64,000 nucleotides of DNA from Pseudomonadales bacterium (GCA_002701845.1 NZXG01000061.1:62001-126000), one strand, 5' to 3'. Positions 9,040-18,393 are shown, counted from the first letter of the stretch. Program-made: numbers and translations. The notes: generated from the sequence alone by a model not told the origin.

Positions 9040-10020
9040 ATGAATTCGGATAATGCCTCGTATATGCCTATGGCCGATAGCCCTGTGAGCCCATCAAGGG
9101 TGGGCGGCTTCAAATTACGCTCTCTGCAGGATGGGCGGGAATTCGTGTTGCCGGCGGGCGAGGCGCTGGTGGGCCGCGAGGTTGAGTGCGGCATCACCCT
9201 GGATAGCGGCCATATTTCCCGCTATCACGCCAAGATCACCGTGGTGAACCAGGATGTGATCGTGGAGGATCTGCGCTCCACCAACGGTACGTTCATCAAT
9301 GGCCGCCGCATCACCGCGCCCCAGACCCTTAGTGTGGGCGATGAAGTACGGTTCCATGAGATGTCGTTTAGGCTGGTGTCCAGCGAACAGGGCTCCGGTG
9401 ACGCCGATGCCACGGTGTTTCAGGGCATGGATACCCGGATCGGTGGCGTGGTGGAGGCACCAGCCGCGGCTGGCAGGCCTGCACCCCGGGCGCCGGAACC
9501 GGAAGAGGAGGAGGATGGCACCCGGCTGCTGAGCGGCGAAGACCTCGACCGGTTACAGGGCAAAGCGGAGCGCATTTCCGCCAATGTGGATCATGGCAGT
9601 GGCCCCCGGCTGGTCATGCTTACCGCGCCTATCCGGGGCAAGGTATTTTCGCTGCTTTCCCGCAATCGCAACGCCTGGGTCATTGGTCGTGGTTCGGAGG
9701 CGGATTTCCAGGTGTCCGACCGCACGGTATCGGCGCTCCACGCCCGTATTCGCAAGTTGGGCGATGAATGGGTGCTGGAGTCCTGTGAGGGGCGCAATCC
9801 GATTTTTATCAACAACCGGGCGGTGGAGTTCACTTCCCTGCATCCCGGAGATGTGGTGCGGGTGGGGCGGATGGAGCTGCTGTTCCGCACCGATGAGAAA
9901 AAACTGGGTGCCGCTTCCAAAGGCGCCCGGCCCCGGCTGGCGGCGTCCACCACTAATATTGCGCTGCTGGCCTTTGGGCTGATCGTGCTGGGGGTGGTGA
10001 TCGGCATTATTCTGATGTAA
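9040..10020 (+). CDS. Two-FHA-domain, C-terminally membrane-anchored protein
   Basis: 326 aa. FHA domain 1 covers about residues 25-110 (GREVECGITLDSGHISRYHAKI and LRSTNGTFINGRRI). An acidic linker follows (EPEEEEDGTR). FHA domain 2 covers about 190-285 (GRGSEADFQVSDRTVSALHARI and NPIFINNRAVEF). The last 20 or so residues are one hydrophobic helix (LLAFGLIVLGVVIGIILM), making it a tail-anchored, cytoplasm-facing protein. FHA domains bind phosphothreonine, so a Ser/Thr kinase partner is expected but none is in the window. Domain 1 keeps the SxxH and STNG core; in domain 2 the second motif is degenerate (GRNPIF). Convergent with rdgC, six bases apart. Confidence 0.82.
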   Translation: MNSDNASYMPMADSPVSPSRVGGFKLRSLQDGREFVLPAGEALVGREVECGITLDSGHISRYHAKITVVNQDVIVEDLRSTNGTFINGRRITAPQTLSVGDEVRFHEMSFRLVSSEQGSGDADATVFQGMDTRIGGVVEAPAAAGRPAPRAPEPEEEEDGTRLLSGEDLDRLQGKAERISANVDHGSGPRLVMLTAPIRGKVFSLLSRNRNAWVIGRGSEADFQVSDRTVSALHARIRKLGDEWVLESCEGRNPIFINNRAVEFTSLHPGDVVRVGRMELLFRTDEKKLGAASKGARPRLAASTTNIALLAFGLIVLGVVIGIILM

Positions 10021-10026
10021 TCCGGT

Positions 10027-10959
10027 TCAGACCACCCGGGTGCGCTCCAGGCCACCGAAAGCCTTGAACAAATCCTTGCAGAAGCGCGATAACTCCAGGC
10101 TCATGACGGCAAAATCCTGATCGAACTGCTGCGCCTGATCTTCAATATTACCCTCGCTGGCCTGTTCCAGCAGTTCGTCGGCAAACCGCAATCGCTTCAC
10201 CGACAAGTCATCCTGCACCACGCACTGCAGGCAGTCATTCCAGGTCATAGCCAGTTTGGTACAGCGCTTGCCGCTTTCCAGCATGGTCTGCACCTCATCG
10301 GCTTCCAGCTCCTGGGCCTTGCAGCGGATCACATTGGCGCTGTCGGCGGGGTTGCTGAGTTCGCAGTCCTTTTCCAGTACAAAGGGAGAGGGCGCCTGCT
10401 GCTGGGTGAGCCACTGGGTCATGGCGTCCACCGGGGCCTGCTTACTGGCGGGGAGAATGATGGGCAGGGTGCCCAGGCTGTCCCGCAGATGACTGGTGAA
10501 CAGTTCCGCTTTGCTGGCGCTGGCGGCATCAATTAACAACAGTTTTTCCCGGGGGGCGATGTAACCGAAGATCCGCTGGGATTTGCTGAACGCCCGGGGC
10601 AGCAGTTCCAGCATGACCTCATCCTTAATCTGGTCCCGTTCCTTGCGGAACACTTTGCGGGCCTGTTGCTGTTCGATCTGGCGGCAGCGCTCGGTCACCG
10701 CGTCCCGCACCACGGCGGCGGGCAGTACTTTATCCTCCCGTTGCAGGCACAGCATCAGGTAGCCGTTGCAGGCATGCACAAACTGTGGCTCCTGATCTGC
10801 CGTCAGCGCCACCGGCAGCGGCGGCACCCAGCCATAACGAAACAGTTCCTGGCGGCCACAGGGGTGAAATGCTTTTTCCTGCAACTGTTCCTGCAATTCC
10901 GCCGCACCCAGGGTGAACGGTTGGGTGAAACGAAACAGGCGTAAATTTTTAAACCACAT
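10027..10959 (-). CDS. rdgC: Recombination-associated protein RdgC
   Basis: 310 aa from ATG 10959, giving MWFKNLRLFRFTQPF, the conserved RdgC N-terminus; the ORF-track start at 11040 adds 27 unconserved residues. Family length is about 300. Further recognisable segments include FHPCGRQELFRYGWVPPL and EKDCELSNPADSANVIRCKAQEL. RdgC is a ring-forming, non-specific DNA-binding protein that limits RecA filament formation. Nucleoid-associated. Divergent from the hydrolase at 11052. Confidence 0.93.
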   Translation of the reverse strand: MWFKNLRLFRFTQPFTLGAAELQEQLQEKAFHPCGRQELFRYGWVPPLPVALTADQEPQFVHACNGYLMLCLQREDKVLPAAVVRDAVTERCRQIEQQQARKVFRKERDQIKDEVMLELLPRAFSKSQRIFGYIAPREKLLLIDAASASKAELFTSHLRDSLGTLPIILPASKQAPVDAMTQWLTQQQAPSPFVLEKDCELSNPADSANVIRCKAQELEADEVQTMLESGKRCTKLAMTWNDCLQCVVQDDLSVKRLRFADELLEQASEGNIEDQAQQFDQDFAVMSLELSRFCKDLFKAFGGLERTRVV

Positions 10960-11051
10960 ACTGATCTGCTTCCAGCCAACGGGGGGCCGATTATGAGACA
11001 ATGGGTTTTTGATTCCAAGCCTGTTTGATTCCAAGCTCAAGAGGAAGACCG

Positions 11052-11687
11052 TTGCACTGTTTGATCGACCCGGCCCCCCAGCCGAAAAGCCCGTTGACTT
11101 TAGTGTTGGCCCACGGCGCCGGCGCCCCCATGGACAGTGATTTTATGGCGGCCATGGCCGCCGGGATCAGCCAGCGGGGCATTACCGTGGCCCGGTTCGA
11201 ATTTCCTTACATGGAGCAGCGGCGACTCACCGGCAAAAAAAGTCCGCCTAACCGGATGCCGGTACTGCTGGAGCATTTTGCCGCGGCGGTGGAGCAGTGT
11301 GGCGGGCCCGGACATTGTGTGGTGGGCGGTAAATCCATGGGCGGCCGCGTGGCCTCGGTGTTGCTGGCAAAGATGAACCTGCCAGGGGCGGTTTCTCTGG
11401 GTTATCCATTCCATCCGCCAGGCAAACCGGACCGGCTGCGGGCCGATCACTGGCCTGATATTCGTGCCCCCTGGTTAATCGTACAGGGCACCCGGGACCC
11501 TTTCGGCAAGCCCCAGCAGGTGGCGGACTACCCTTTGCCCCCCAGCGCCCGGGTTCGCTGGCTGGAGGATGGGGATCATGATTTCAAACCCCGCAAGGCC
11601 AGCGGTCTGACCCAGGCGCAACACTGGGAGCAGGCCTGTGACTGGGTGGCGGAATTTGTGGCGGAGCTTCCGGAGGGCCTGGCATGA
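11052..11687 (+). CDS. Small alpha/beta-hydrolase (KANL3/Tex30-like)
   Basis: 211 aa from TTG 11052, preceded by AGAGGAAG at proper spacing; the ORF-track TTG at 11025 lacks a good ribosome-binding site. The hydrolase core is visible: VLAHGAGAPMDSDFM (oxyanion loop), GGKSMGGR with nucleophile Ser, LIVQGTRDPFG with the acid, and DGDHDFKP with the final His. It is cytoplasmic, with no signal peptide, and of unknown substrate; family annotations often say dienelactone-hydrolase-like. Its stop overlaps the next start by ATGA, so the two are translationally coupled. Confidence 0.75.
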   Translation: MHCLIDPAPQPKSPLTLVLAHGAGAPMDSDFMAAMAAGISQRGITVARFEFPYMEQRRLTGKKSPPNRMPVLLEHFAAAVEQCGGPGHCVVGGKSMGGRVASVLLAKMNLPGAVSLGYPFHPPGKPDRLRADHWPDIRAPWLIVQGTRDPFGKPQQVADYPLPPSARVRWLEDGDHDFKPRKASGLTQAQHWEQACDWVAEFVAELPEGLA

Positions 11688-12130
11688 AACCCGTGGGATT
11701 GCTGGCGATAATGTGGCTGCTGGCCGGTTGCGACCAATGGGCTGTGACCCCGGAGGATATCAGTGGTCAGCCCATCATTGGCCACTGGTATTACGCCGAA
11801 CGGGTGCGGGAGGGTGACACGGCGTTTTTCCAGCGTCTTTATCTGCACGTGCGCGGTGATGGCCGGGTGCTCTATGCCAATCTGTTGTGCCGGACCGCTC
11901 TTGATGGCGGCATCGACAGTCACAGCCGGCTGGTGCTGGAATATATGCCCATCAAACGGATCAGCGTCAAAACCATGGTGCTGCAGCAATTTCCGTTGAC
12001 ACCCAAGTTTCAGCTTAAGCTGGGGGCCTGGCCGGATCAGGGGGACGGGGTGTTTGAGGTGGACGGACTGCCGCTGGAGCCCATCACCGCTGAGGCCGCC
12101 CCGGATTATTCCGCCTGGGACTGTGACTGA
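11684..12130 (+). CDS. Small putative lipoprotein
   Basis: 148 aa with lipobox LLAGC (Cys16) after a short hydrophobic segment. The mature part is beta-rich (IIGHWYYAERVREGD, LYLHVRGDGRVLYAN) and contains two further Cys. No family recognised. It overlaps the upstream hydrolase by four bases (ATGA) and runs 25 bases into the convergent PRPP-synthetase-like gene. Probably an outer-membrane lipoprotein of unknown function. Confidence 0.6.
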   Translation: MKPVGLLAIMWLLAGCDQWAVTPEDISGQPIIGHWYYAERVREGDTAFFQRLYLHVRGDGRVLYANLLCRTALDGGIDSHSRLVLEYMPIKRISVKTMVLQQFPLTPKFQLKLGAWPDQGDGVFEVDGLPLEPITAEAAPDYSAWDCD

Positions 12131-12999
12131 TCCAGCTCCGCCACCGCGGCTGCCAGCAGCGGGCTTAAATCAATGCGATTGCTGGGATGGGGAATGCTGT
12201 TGCAACTGATGATTTCCGTGATGCCCGCATCAGTTAGCGCCGCCTCGGCCCCCGGCGCGAACAGGGCGTGGGTACAGGCGGCATCCACCCGTTGGCAGCC
12301 GGCCTGGCGCAGGGCCATAGCCGCCTGTTTCATGGTATGACCGGAGCTGATCACGTCGTCCAGTAAAATGGCGTGGCGATCCCGGTAGTTTCCCGCCGGC
12401 AGGCTCACCGCCACGTTACGGTCGCCGTGGCGTACTTTTTCCGCCACCGTATAACCCAGGCCGCTGCTGCCGGCGGCGGCCGACACCCATTGCTCCGATT
12501 CCGCGTCCGGCCCCACCAGCAGGGCGTTCGGGTACCATTGCGCCAGACGTTGCCCCAGCAGCGGAGCCGCCGACAGGCTCCTTGCCTGGCAGTGCGGTAG
12601 CGCCTGCCCCAGGTGCTGAATGCGATGCAGATGGGGATCCACGGTAATCACCGCGCTAAAATGGCGGGACAGGAGCTCACCGATAATGCGCTGACTCACT
12701 GCCTGGCCGGGTTCGAATTCCTTGTCCTGACGCATGTAGCATAGGTAAGGAGCCACCAGAATGGCCCGTTCACAGCCATGAGCCACCGCCGCGGCCCGGG
12801 CCAGCAGCAATTCCACCAGTTTGGCATTGGGATGGTGCAGGCTGAGGTAAAAAATCACCGTGGCCGGTAACCCCGTGGGCACCCGGACCGATGATTCTCC
12901 ATCGGGGAAATGATGCACTTGGATACTTTTCGCGGGTACTTTCAAAGCCGCCGCCAATGCCCTGGGGGCGGCATCCTCGCCAAAGCCCAGTATCAGCAT
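12106..12999 (-). CDS. Ribose-phosphate pyrophosphokinase-like protein
   Basis: 297 aa, slightly shorter than housekeeping Prs (about 315). It has the tandem PRT-fold layout: YLSLHHPNAK and LVAPYLCYMRQDKEFEPGQ (ATP-side flexible loop region), VDPHLHR and the PRPP-binding loop AILLDDVISSGHTM near residue 215. The housekeeping TYMPYARQDR-type segment is altered to PYLCYMRQDKEF. It begins inside the stop of the phosphorylase gene (TGATG, one shared base), so the two are coupled. Context suggests making or using PRPP from phosphorylase products, rather than replacing housekeeping prs. The family is secure; the exact substrate is open. Confidence 0.8.
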   Translation of the reverse strand: MLILGFGEDAAPRALAAALKVPAKSIQVHHFPDGESSVRVPTGLPATVIFYLSLHHPNAKLVELLLARAAAVAHGCERAILVAPYLCYMRQDKEFEPGQAVSQRIIGELLSRHFSAVITVDPHLHRIQHLGQALPHCQARSLSAAPLLGQRLAQWYPNALLVGPDAESEQWVSAAAGSSGLGYTVAEKVRHGDRNVAVSLPAGNYRDRHAILLDDVISSGHTMKQAAMALRQAGCQRVDAACTHALFAPGAEAALTDAGITEIISCNSIPHPSNRIDLSPLLAAAVAELDQSQSQAE

Positions 13000-14570
13000 C
13001 AGGATGCCTCCGTGGGGGCTGAAACCAAGGGGGCTGAAATCCCTTCCCGGTCACCGGTAACTTCACCAATCCGAAAACCCGGATCGCGGCTGGCCAGATT
13101 GCGGGCGAACTGAAAGTCCGCGTTAAACTCTGAATAAATGCGGTACAAGGGTTCGCCCTCCTTAACCAGGTCGCCCACCCGCTTCAACAGGTAGACCCCA
13201 GCGCCTTTATCCATAGGGGCTCCCGCCAGGCGGGCAATGCGCGCCATGGTCAGATTATTGATGGCCGTCACCGTACCGGATTGGGCGGCGCAGACCTCTT
13301 GGGTCAATTCCCCCAGGGCAAAGGATTGGGTCTGCTTGCCCTGGGCTTCGATAATCTGGTCCATCTTGTAACGGGCGCGGCCGGAATCCAGGATGTCGCG
13401 GGCGATCTCATAACCTTCGCCGCCGCGTACGCTGTTGTCGAATTCAATAATCCTGCCGGCCAGTTGCAGGGATTTTTCCCGCAGATCGTGGGGCGCGTCC
13501 GGGTCGTTGTCCAGCACCCGCATTACATCCCGGGCTTCCAGCACCGGTCCGATACCACGGCCGATGGGCTGAGTGCCATCGGTGACAATGACCTCCGTCA
13601 CCAGGCCGATACGGTCCCCCACGTATTCAAACAGCTTACGCAGATGCATGGCCTCTTTCATGCTGCGCACCTTGGCGGAGGGTCCGGCGGGAATATCGAT
13701 CAAGAGATGGGTGGAGCCGCAGGCGCGCTTTTTCGACAGGATGGACGCCACCATCTGCGCCTGGGAGTCGATGGCCAGGGGCCGTTCCACGGAAATCAGC
13801 ACATCGTCCGCCGGGGCCAGCCGGGCGGTGCCGCCCCAGGCCAGACAGCCCCGCTGCTGGCGTACAATCTGGTGCATTTCTTCCACGGGTAAATCCACCT
13901 GGGCCAGCACCTCCATGGTATCCGCAGTCCCGGCGGGGGAGGTGATGGCGCGACTGGAGGTTTTGGGAAACAGCAGGCCAAAGGCAGCCACAATGGGCAC
14001 CACCAGCATGGACGTGCGGTTGCCGGGAATGCCGCCAATGCAGTGTTTGTCCACCACCCGCTTTTCCTCCCAGTCCAGCTGCTGGCCCGAAGCCACCATG
14101 GCGTTAGTGAGATAAAGCACCTCGTCACGGTCCAGTCCGGCTTCGGATACCGCCACCAGAAACGCGGCGATCTCCGGCTTGGAGTAGCGGTTGTGGGCGA
14201 TGTCCTGAATGATCTGATGGAACTTGCGCTGATTGATGCGCTCACCGGACAGCTTCTCCCGCACATATTCCATGGAGAGCGGCGGCTCCGCGTGATTGAC
14301 ATGAACGCAGCTGTTTTCAGCCAGTCCCAGGTGGTCGAAAGCCTGTTCCGACAACCCCAACTGGCCGGGCATGACGATATTGCTGTCATCCACCACATTG
14401 AGTACCGCCAGGATTTGCCGGCCATCTTCCCGGATCTCAATTTTACTGAGGGCCTGGAAACCCTCGGCTTTGTACGTGGGACAATCCCGATGCATGTAGG
14501 CCACGTTTTCGTGGTAAGTATCAATGGCCACGCGTTTCAAGTGCAGCACGGGTTGCGAATTGACTGCCAT
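12999..14570 (-). CDS. Thymidine/AMP phosphorylase family protein (type 2)
   Basis: 523 aa from ATG 14570 ([19 protein letters not shown]); the 14645 start adds 25 unconserved residues. At about 500 aa with an extra N-terminal domain, it matches the archaeal AMP-phosphorylase/type-2 thymidine phosphorylase group rather than the 440-aa DeoA. Signature pieces: [51 protein letters not shown] and [15 protein letters not shown]. Archaeal members phosphorolyse NMPs to base plus ribose-1,5-bisphosphate. Its coupled neighbour is a PRPP-synthetase-like protein, which fits nucleotide salvage. It lacks the usual deoC/deoB neighbours. Confidence 0.83.
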   Translation of the reverse strand: MAVNSQPVLHLKRVAIDTYHENVAYMHRDCPTYKAEGFQALSKIEIREDGRQILAVLNVVDDSNIVMPGQLGLSEQAFDHLGLAENSCVHVNHAEPPLSMEYVREKLSGERINQRKFHQIIQDIAHNRYSKPEIAAFLVAVSEAGLDRDEVLYLTNAMVASGQQLDWEEKRVVDKHCIGGIPGNRTSMLVVPIVAAFGLLFPKTSSRAITSPAGTADTMEVLAQVDLPVEEMHQIVRQQRGCLAWGGTARLAPADDVLISVERPLAIDSQAQMVASILSKKRACGSTHLLIDIPAGPSAKVRSMKEAMHLRKLFEYVGDRIGLVTEVIVTDGTQPIGRGIGPVLEARDVMRVLDNDPDAPHDLREKSLQLAGRIIEFDNSVRGGEGYEIARDILDSGRARYKMDQIIEAQGKQTQSFALGELTQEVCAAQSGTVTAINNLTMARIARLAGAPMDKGAGVYLLKRVGDLVKEGEPLYRIYSEFNADFQFARNLASRDPGFRIGEVTGDREGISAPLVSAPTEAS

Positions 14571-14832
14571 TCCGGGCGAATCTCCGTTTGTTTGATGATT
14601 ACTATGATAGAGCCACGGGCAGCAGCGGCCCAGGGCCTGGATCAATTTCTTGCTTTATCGTTGGTGCTGTATAAAAATACAGTTCGCGTGCGGGTCGGCC
14701 GTCCATGCTTTCAAGCGCTGGCCCGAAGCGCCGCGCCACGGAGGGAAATTTGGGGCGGAGGTGGAGGATACCAGGGGCTGCAGCGAATGGGCTGTCGTAG
14801 AGCAGTAAGCCGGGCGGACAGGAGGCACGGGT

Positions 14833-15933
14833 GTGAAACATAAAGGACGGGGCGCGGTCAGCAACCGAAGCAGCCGCTTTATGCCGTTTCAGAGTGAGCC
14901 GGACGGCGGTAGTGCCGAGGGCAAGCCCGCCAGCGTATTCTATCGCGAGCAGGCGGTCAGCATTATCACCCGCAACCAATCGCCGGACGTCCCCTTCGAC
15001 TATTCCATCAATCCCTATCGGGGCTGTGAGCACGGCTGCATCTATTGTTTCGCCCGACCTAACCACGCCTATGTGGATTTGTCGCCGGGGCTGGACTTCG
15101 AGACCCGGATTTTCGTCAAAGAGAATGCCGCGGAGCGTCTGGAGCGCAGTCTGCGGCGGCCGGGATATCGCCCCAGCCCCATTACCCTGGGTACCGCCAC
15201 CGATCCCTACCAACCGGTGGAGGCGGAACGCCGGATCACCCGCCAGTTGCTGCAGGTGCTCGTGCGTTACCGGCATCCATTCAGTTTGATCACCAAGAGC
15301 ACCCTGGTGACCCGGGATCTGGATCTACTGGCGGAAGCGGCGCGCCACGATCTGGTGTCCGTGGTATTGAGTATCACCACCCTGGACAACCCGTTGAAAG
15401 CGCGGCTGGAGCCCCGCACTGCCTCTGGTGAGGGTCGGTTACGGGCGGTGGCGGCGCTGGCTGGGGCGGGGGTTCCCGTGGGGGTGATGGTGGCTCCGCT
15501 GATTCCCTGGATTAATGACGGCGAACTGGAAACCATTCTGGAGCGGTCGCGGCAGGCCGGAGCTGGATGGGCCGGTTACATTTTGTTGCGGCTGCCACGG
15601 GAAGTGGCGCCATTGTTTGAGGAGTGGTTACAGGCGCACTATCCACAGCGGACCCAGCGGGTGCTGAATACCCTGCGGGAGTGTCGTGGCGGGCAGCTGT
15701 ATCGCAGTGAATTTGGCAGCCGTATGCGCGGGGAGGGGGTCTATGCCCGGCTGCTGGGGGATCGCTTCAGGCGCGCCTGTGAACGCCTGGAACTGAGTCC
15801 CGCCACCCGGCCGCAGCCGGCGGCCCACCGGTTTCGGATACCGGTATCGGCACTCACACCAGAACAGGAACCGGGGCTTAAACCGGACACGGCTGACAGT
15901 CCGCAATTGACCCTGTTCGACAATGTCCCATAG
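14833..15933 (+). CDS. PA0069-family radical SAM protein
   Basis: 366 aa from GTG 14833, with AGGAGG about eight bases upstream. The SAM cluster motif is CX3CX2C (Cys65, Cys69, Cys72 in RGCEHGCIYC), the spacing of SplB-like and PA0069/Rv2578c proteins. A (beta/alpha) barrel follows, with TLGTATDPYQPVE, ITKSTLVTRDLDLL and APLIPWIND. It is predicted to bind a 4Fe-4S cluster and generate a 5'-deoxyadenosyl radical. The substrate is unknown; photoproduct-lyase-like DNA repair has been guessed from similarity only. Divergent from the phosphorylase gene. Confidence 0.85.
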   Translation: MKHKGRGAVSNRSSRFMPFQSEPDGGSAEGKPASVFYREQAVSIITRNQSPDVPFDYSINPYRGCEHGCIYCFARPNHAYVDLSPGLDFETRIFVKENAAERLERSLRRPGYRPSPITLGTATDPYQPVEAERRITRQLLQVLVRYRHPFSLITKSTLVTRDLDLLAEAARHDLVSVVLSITTLDNPLKARLEPRTASGEGRLRAVAALAGAGVPVGVMVAPLIPWINDGELETILERSRQAGAGWAGYILLRLPREVAPLFEEWLQAHYPQRTQRVLNTLRECRGGQLYRSEFGSRMRGEGVYARLLGDRFRRACERLELSPATRPQPAAHRFRIPVSALTPEQEPGLKPDTADSPQLTLFDNVP

Positions 15934-16025
15934 CGGGAAGCTGGACAGCGGTTTGCGTTCGCAGCCCGGGCACCGGACAATCGGGGAATTGGCTTAACAC
16001 ATTCTCAGGTGACAGGAGTGGCAGC

Positions 16026-17003
16026 ATGGGATTACTGGTAGACGGCAACTGGGTGGATCAATGGTACGACACGGAATCCAACCAGGGGCGTTTTGAGCGT
16101 AGCGAATCCCAGTTCCGCCACTGGCTCACCGCCGACGGCAGCCCGGGCCCCCAGGGCCAGCAGGGCTTCCCCGCGGAACCGGATCGTTACCATCTGTACG
16201 TGTCCCTGGCTTGCCCCTGGGCCCACCGCACCCTGATTTTTCGCAAATTGAAACAGCTGGAGGATCTGGTGACTGTGTCCGTGGTCAATCCCCTCATGTT
16301 GGAGCACGGCTGGACCTTTGCCCCCGCGGAAGGGGTCACCGGGGACCCTTTATACCAGGCGGATTATCTGTACCAGATCTATCTGCGTGCCGATGCCCAT
16401 TACAGTGGCCGGGTCACGGTGCCGGTGTTGTGGGACAAGCACAACCACACCATGGTAAGCAACGAATCCGCGGAAATTATCCGGATGTTTAACCAGGCAT
16501 TTGATCAGCTGGGGGCCGCCGAAGGGGATTACTACCCGGCCGACCTGCGGGAAGAAATCGACGCAATTAACGCCCGGGTCTATGACAACGTGAACAACGG
16601 CGTTTACAAGGCCGGATTTGCCACCACCCAGGAAGCCTATGAAGAGGCGGTTTATCCGTTGTTTGAGACCCTGGACGCTCTGGAACAGCAACTGGGAGAG
16701 CGTCGTTATCTGGCTGGCGATCGTATCACCGAGGCGGATTGGCGACTGTTTACCACCCTGATCCGCTTTGACCCGGTCTATCACGGTCATTTCAAATGCA
16801 ATCTGAAACGGATTGTGGACTACCCCCATCTATGGGGTTATCTGCGGGAGCTGTATCAGTGGCCCGGGGTGGCGGACAGCGTCGATTTCGCCCATATCAA
16901 ACGCCATTACTATGGCAGTCACCGCACCATCAATCCCACCGCCGTGGTGCCAGTGGGGCCGGCGCAGGATCTGACGGCTCCCCATCAACGGGACCGGATC
17001 TGA
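16026..17003 (+). CDS. yqjG: Glutathionyl-hydroquinone reductase (Xi-class GST)
   Basis: 325 aa, the usual length. AGGAG precedes ATG 16026. The catalytic Cys63 lies in LACPWAHRTL, the signature of Xi-class GSTs (YqjG/ECM4/PcpF). The N-terminal half is the thioredoxin-like GSH site (VPVLWDKHNHTMVSNESAEIIRMF). The C-terminal helical half has GDRITEADWRLFTTLIRFDPVYHGHFKCN. It reduces glutathionyl-hydroquinones back to hydroquinones with GSH, a quinone maintenance and detoxification role. Cytoplasmic; stands alone. Confidence 0.9.
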   Translation: MGLLVDGNWVDQWYDTESNQGRFERSESQFRHWLTADGSPGPQGQQGFPAEPDRYHLYVSLACPWAHRTLIFRKLKQLEDLVTVSVVNPLMLEHGWTFAPAEGVTGDPLYQADYLYQIYLRADAHYSGRVTVPVLWDKHNHTMVSNESAEIIRMFNQAFDQLGAAEGDYYPADLREEIDAINARVYDNVNNGVYKAGFATTQEAYEEAVYPLFETLDALEQQLGERRYLAGDRITEADWRLFTTLIRFDPVYHGHFKCNLKRIVDYPHLWGYLRELYQWPGVADSVDFAHIKRHYYGSHRTINPTAVVPVGPAQDLTAPHQRDRI

Positions 17004-17098
17004 GGTGGTTCCGGGGCGTTGGGGCCGGTTTCACTTGCATTGTTCGTAATTTGCGTGAAGATTAGCCTTATGTAAGTTCTGGTTTTTAGGGAGCGGTT

Positions 17099-18238
17099 AT
17101 GTCCGATTCGCAACATACCAACCCATGGCGCAGTCTGAATGATGCTGACACCATTGCCGAAAAGCTGAAGCTGATACATGAGGTGATGGTGCCTCATATG
17201 CCGCATATCACCCGCATTGCGGTGGCGCTCTATGATCCGGAAACGGATTATCTGCGTACCTTTGTCTATAGCAGCAAAGAAGAGAGCCCCCTGACCCATT
17301 ACGAGGCCAAACTGGCGGAGTGTGTGTCCCTCGGTGAGATTGCCGCCAGTGGCGAACCCCGGGTGGTGAACGATCTCAGTGTGTTCAATCGTTACGGCGA
17401 GGAGCACCAGCACACCCAGCGAATCTACGACGCCGGCTTGCGATCCAGTTATACCCTGCCCATGCAGTGGAATGGCCACTTTTTCGGTTTCGTTTTTTTT
17501 AATGGTGACGAGGAAGGCGTGTTCGAGGAGCGACTGCTCACCGAACTGGACGTTATTGCCCAGATGATCACCCTGCTGATCTACAACGAGCGCAATAACG
17601 TGCGGGTGTTGCTGGCCACCATCAAGTCGGCCCTGGATTTCAGTCATTCCCGGGATCCGGAAACCGGCGGCCATCTGGAGCGTATGTCCCGTTATGCTCA
17701 GTTAATCGCCCAGGCCCTGGCCCCGGCGCACGGCCTGGATGATCAATATGTGGAACATATTTACCTGTTCGCGCCGTTACACGATTTGGGCAAACTCTCC
17801 ATCCCCGACCGGATTCTCATGAAGGAGGGGCCGCTGTCAGAAACGGAACTGGAGGTAATGCGTACTCACGCGGAGGAGGGTCGTAACCTGATCGACAAGC
17901 TGCTGTTGAATTACGGTCTGAATGGTGTGACCCATGTGGAGATGTTGCGCAATATCGCCCTGCACCACCACGAAGCCCTGGACGGTACCGGTTATCCGGA
18001 TCGCCTGGTGGGCAGCGCCATCCCCCTGGAAGCGCGGATCGTGGCGGTGGCGGACGTGTTTGATGCCCTAACCAGCCGCCGCCCCTACAAGGACGCCTGG
18101 AGCAATCACCGGGCCTTCGAGGAGCTGCGTAATCTGGCGGGGGTGAAGCTGGATCCGGAATGTGTGGAGGCGTTGATCCAGCGCAGTGATCAGGTGGAGG
18201 AAATCCAGCGACTGTTCAAGGAGAACCGTTTCGGTTAA
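17099..18238 (+). CDS. GAF-like sensor with HD-GYP phosphodiesterase domain
   Basis: 379 aa with GGGAGC as ribosome-binding site. The N-terminal 25-165 region is GAF-like (HITRIAVALYDPETDYLRTFVYSS, SSYTLPMQWNGHFFGFVFF). The catalytic part has PLHDLGKLSIPDRILMKEG (HDxGK) and HHHEALDGTGYPDRL (HHExxDGxGYP), followed by RIVAVADVFDALTSRRPYK. This is the full HD-GYP signature, predicting cyclic-di-GMP hydrolysis. With no transmembrane segment it would be a soluble, ligand- or redox-responsive enzyme. The ligand is unknown. Confidence 0.87.
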   Translation: MSDSQHTNPWRSLNDADTIAEKLKLIHEVMVPHMPHITRIAVALYDPETDYLRTFVYSSKEESPLTHYEAKLAECVSLGEIAASGEPRVVNDLSVFNRYGEEHQHTQRIYDAGLRSSYTLPMQWNGHFFGFVFFNGDEEGVFEERLLTELDVIAQMITLLIYNERNNVRVLLATIKSALDFSHSRDPETGGHLERMSRYAQLIAQALAPAHGLDDQYVEHIYLFAPLHDLGKLSIPDRILMKEGPLSETELEVMRTHAEEGRNLIDKLLLNYGLNGVTHVEMLRNIALHHHEALDGTGYPDRLVGSAIPLEARIVAVADVFDALTSRRPYKDAWSNHRAFEELRNLAGVKLDPECVEALIQRSDQVEEIQRLFKENRFG

Positions 18239-18325
18239 CCCGTTTTCACTCGATTTCCCATCTAAATCATTGGAAATAAGGGAAATATTTGGCTGTCTTC
18301 CTGGCCCGTTAAACTGCGGCGCTGA

Positions 18326-18354
18326 TTTACTTTTACGTAAACGTCAACTATGAT
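18326..18354 (+). promoter_or_regulatory. liu promoter with LiuR-type operator between -35 and -10
   Basis: TTTACT (18326-18331), a 17-base spacer and TATGAT (18349-18354). The spacer holds TTTACGTAAACGTCAA (18332-18347), which contains the perfect palindrome TTTACGTAAA. From memory this matches the published LiuR motif of gammaproteobacteria (TTGACGTTTACGTAAA on the other strand). An operator inside the spacer is typical of MerR-family control, and LiuR is the first gene downstream. Confidence 0.72.
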
Positions 18355-18393
18355 GGGCCGCTGCTGAATAACAAGAACGACGGTATCGTTGCC

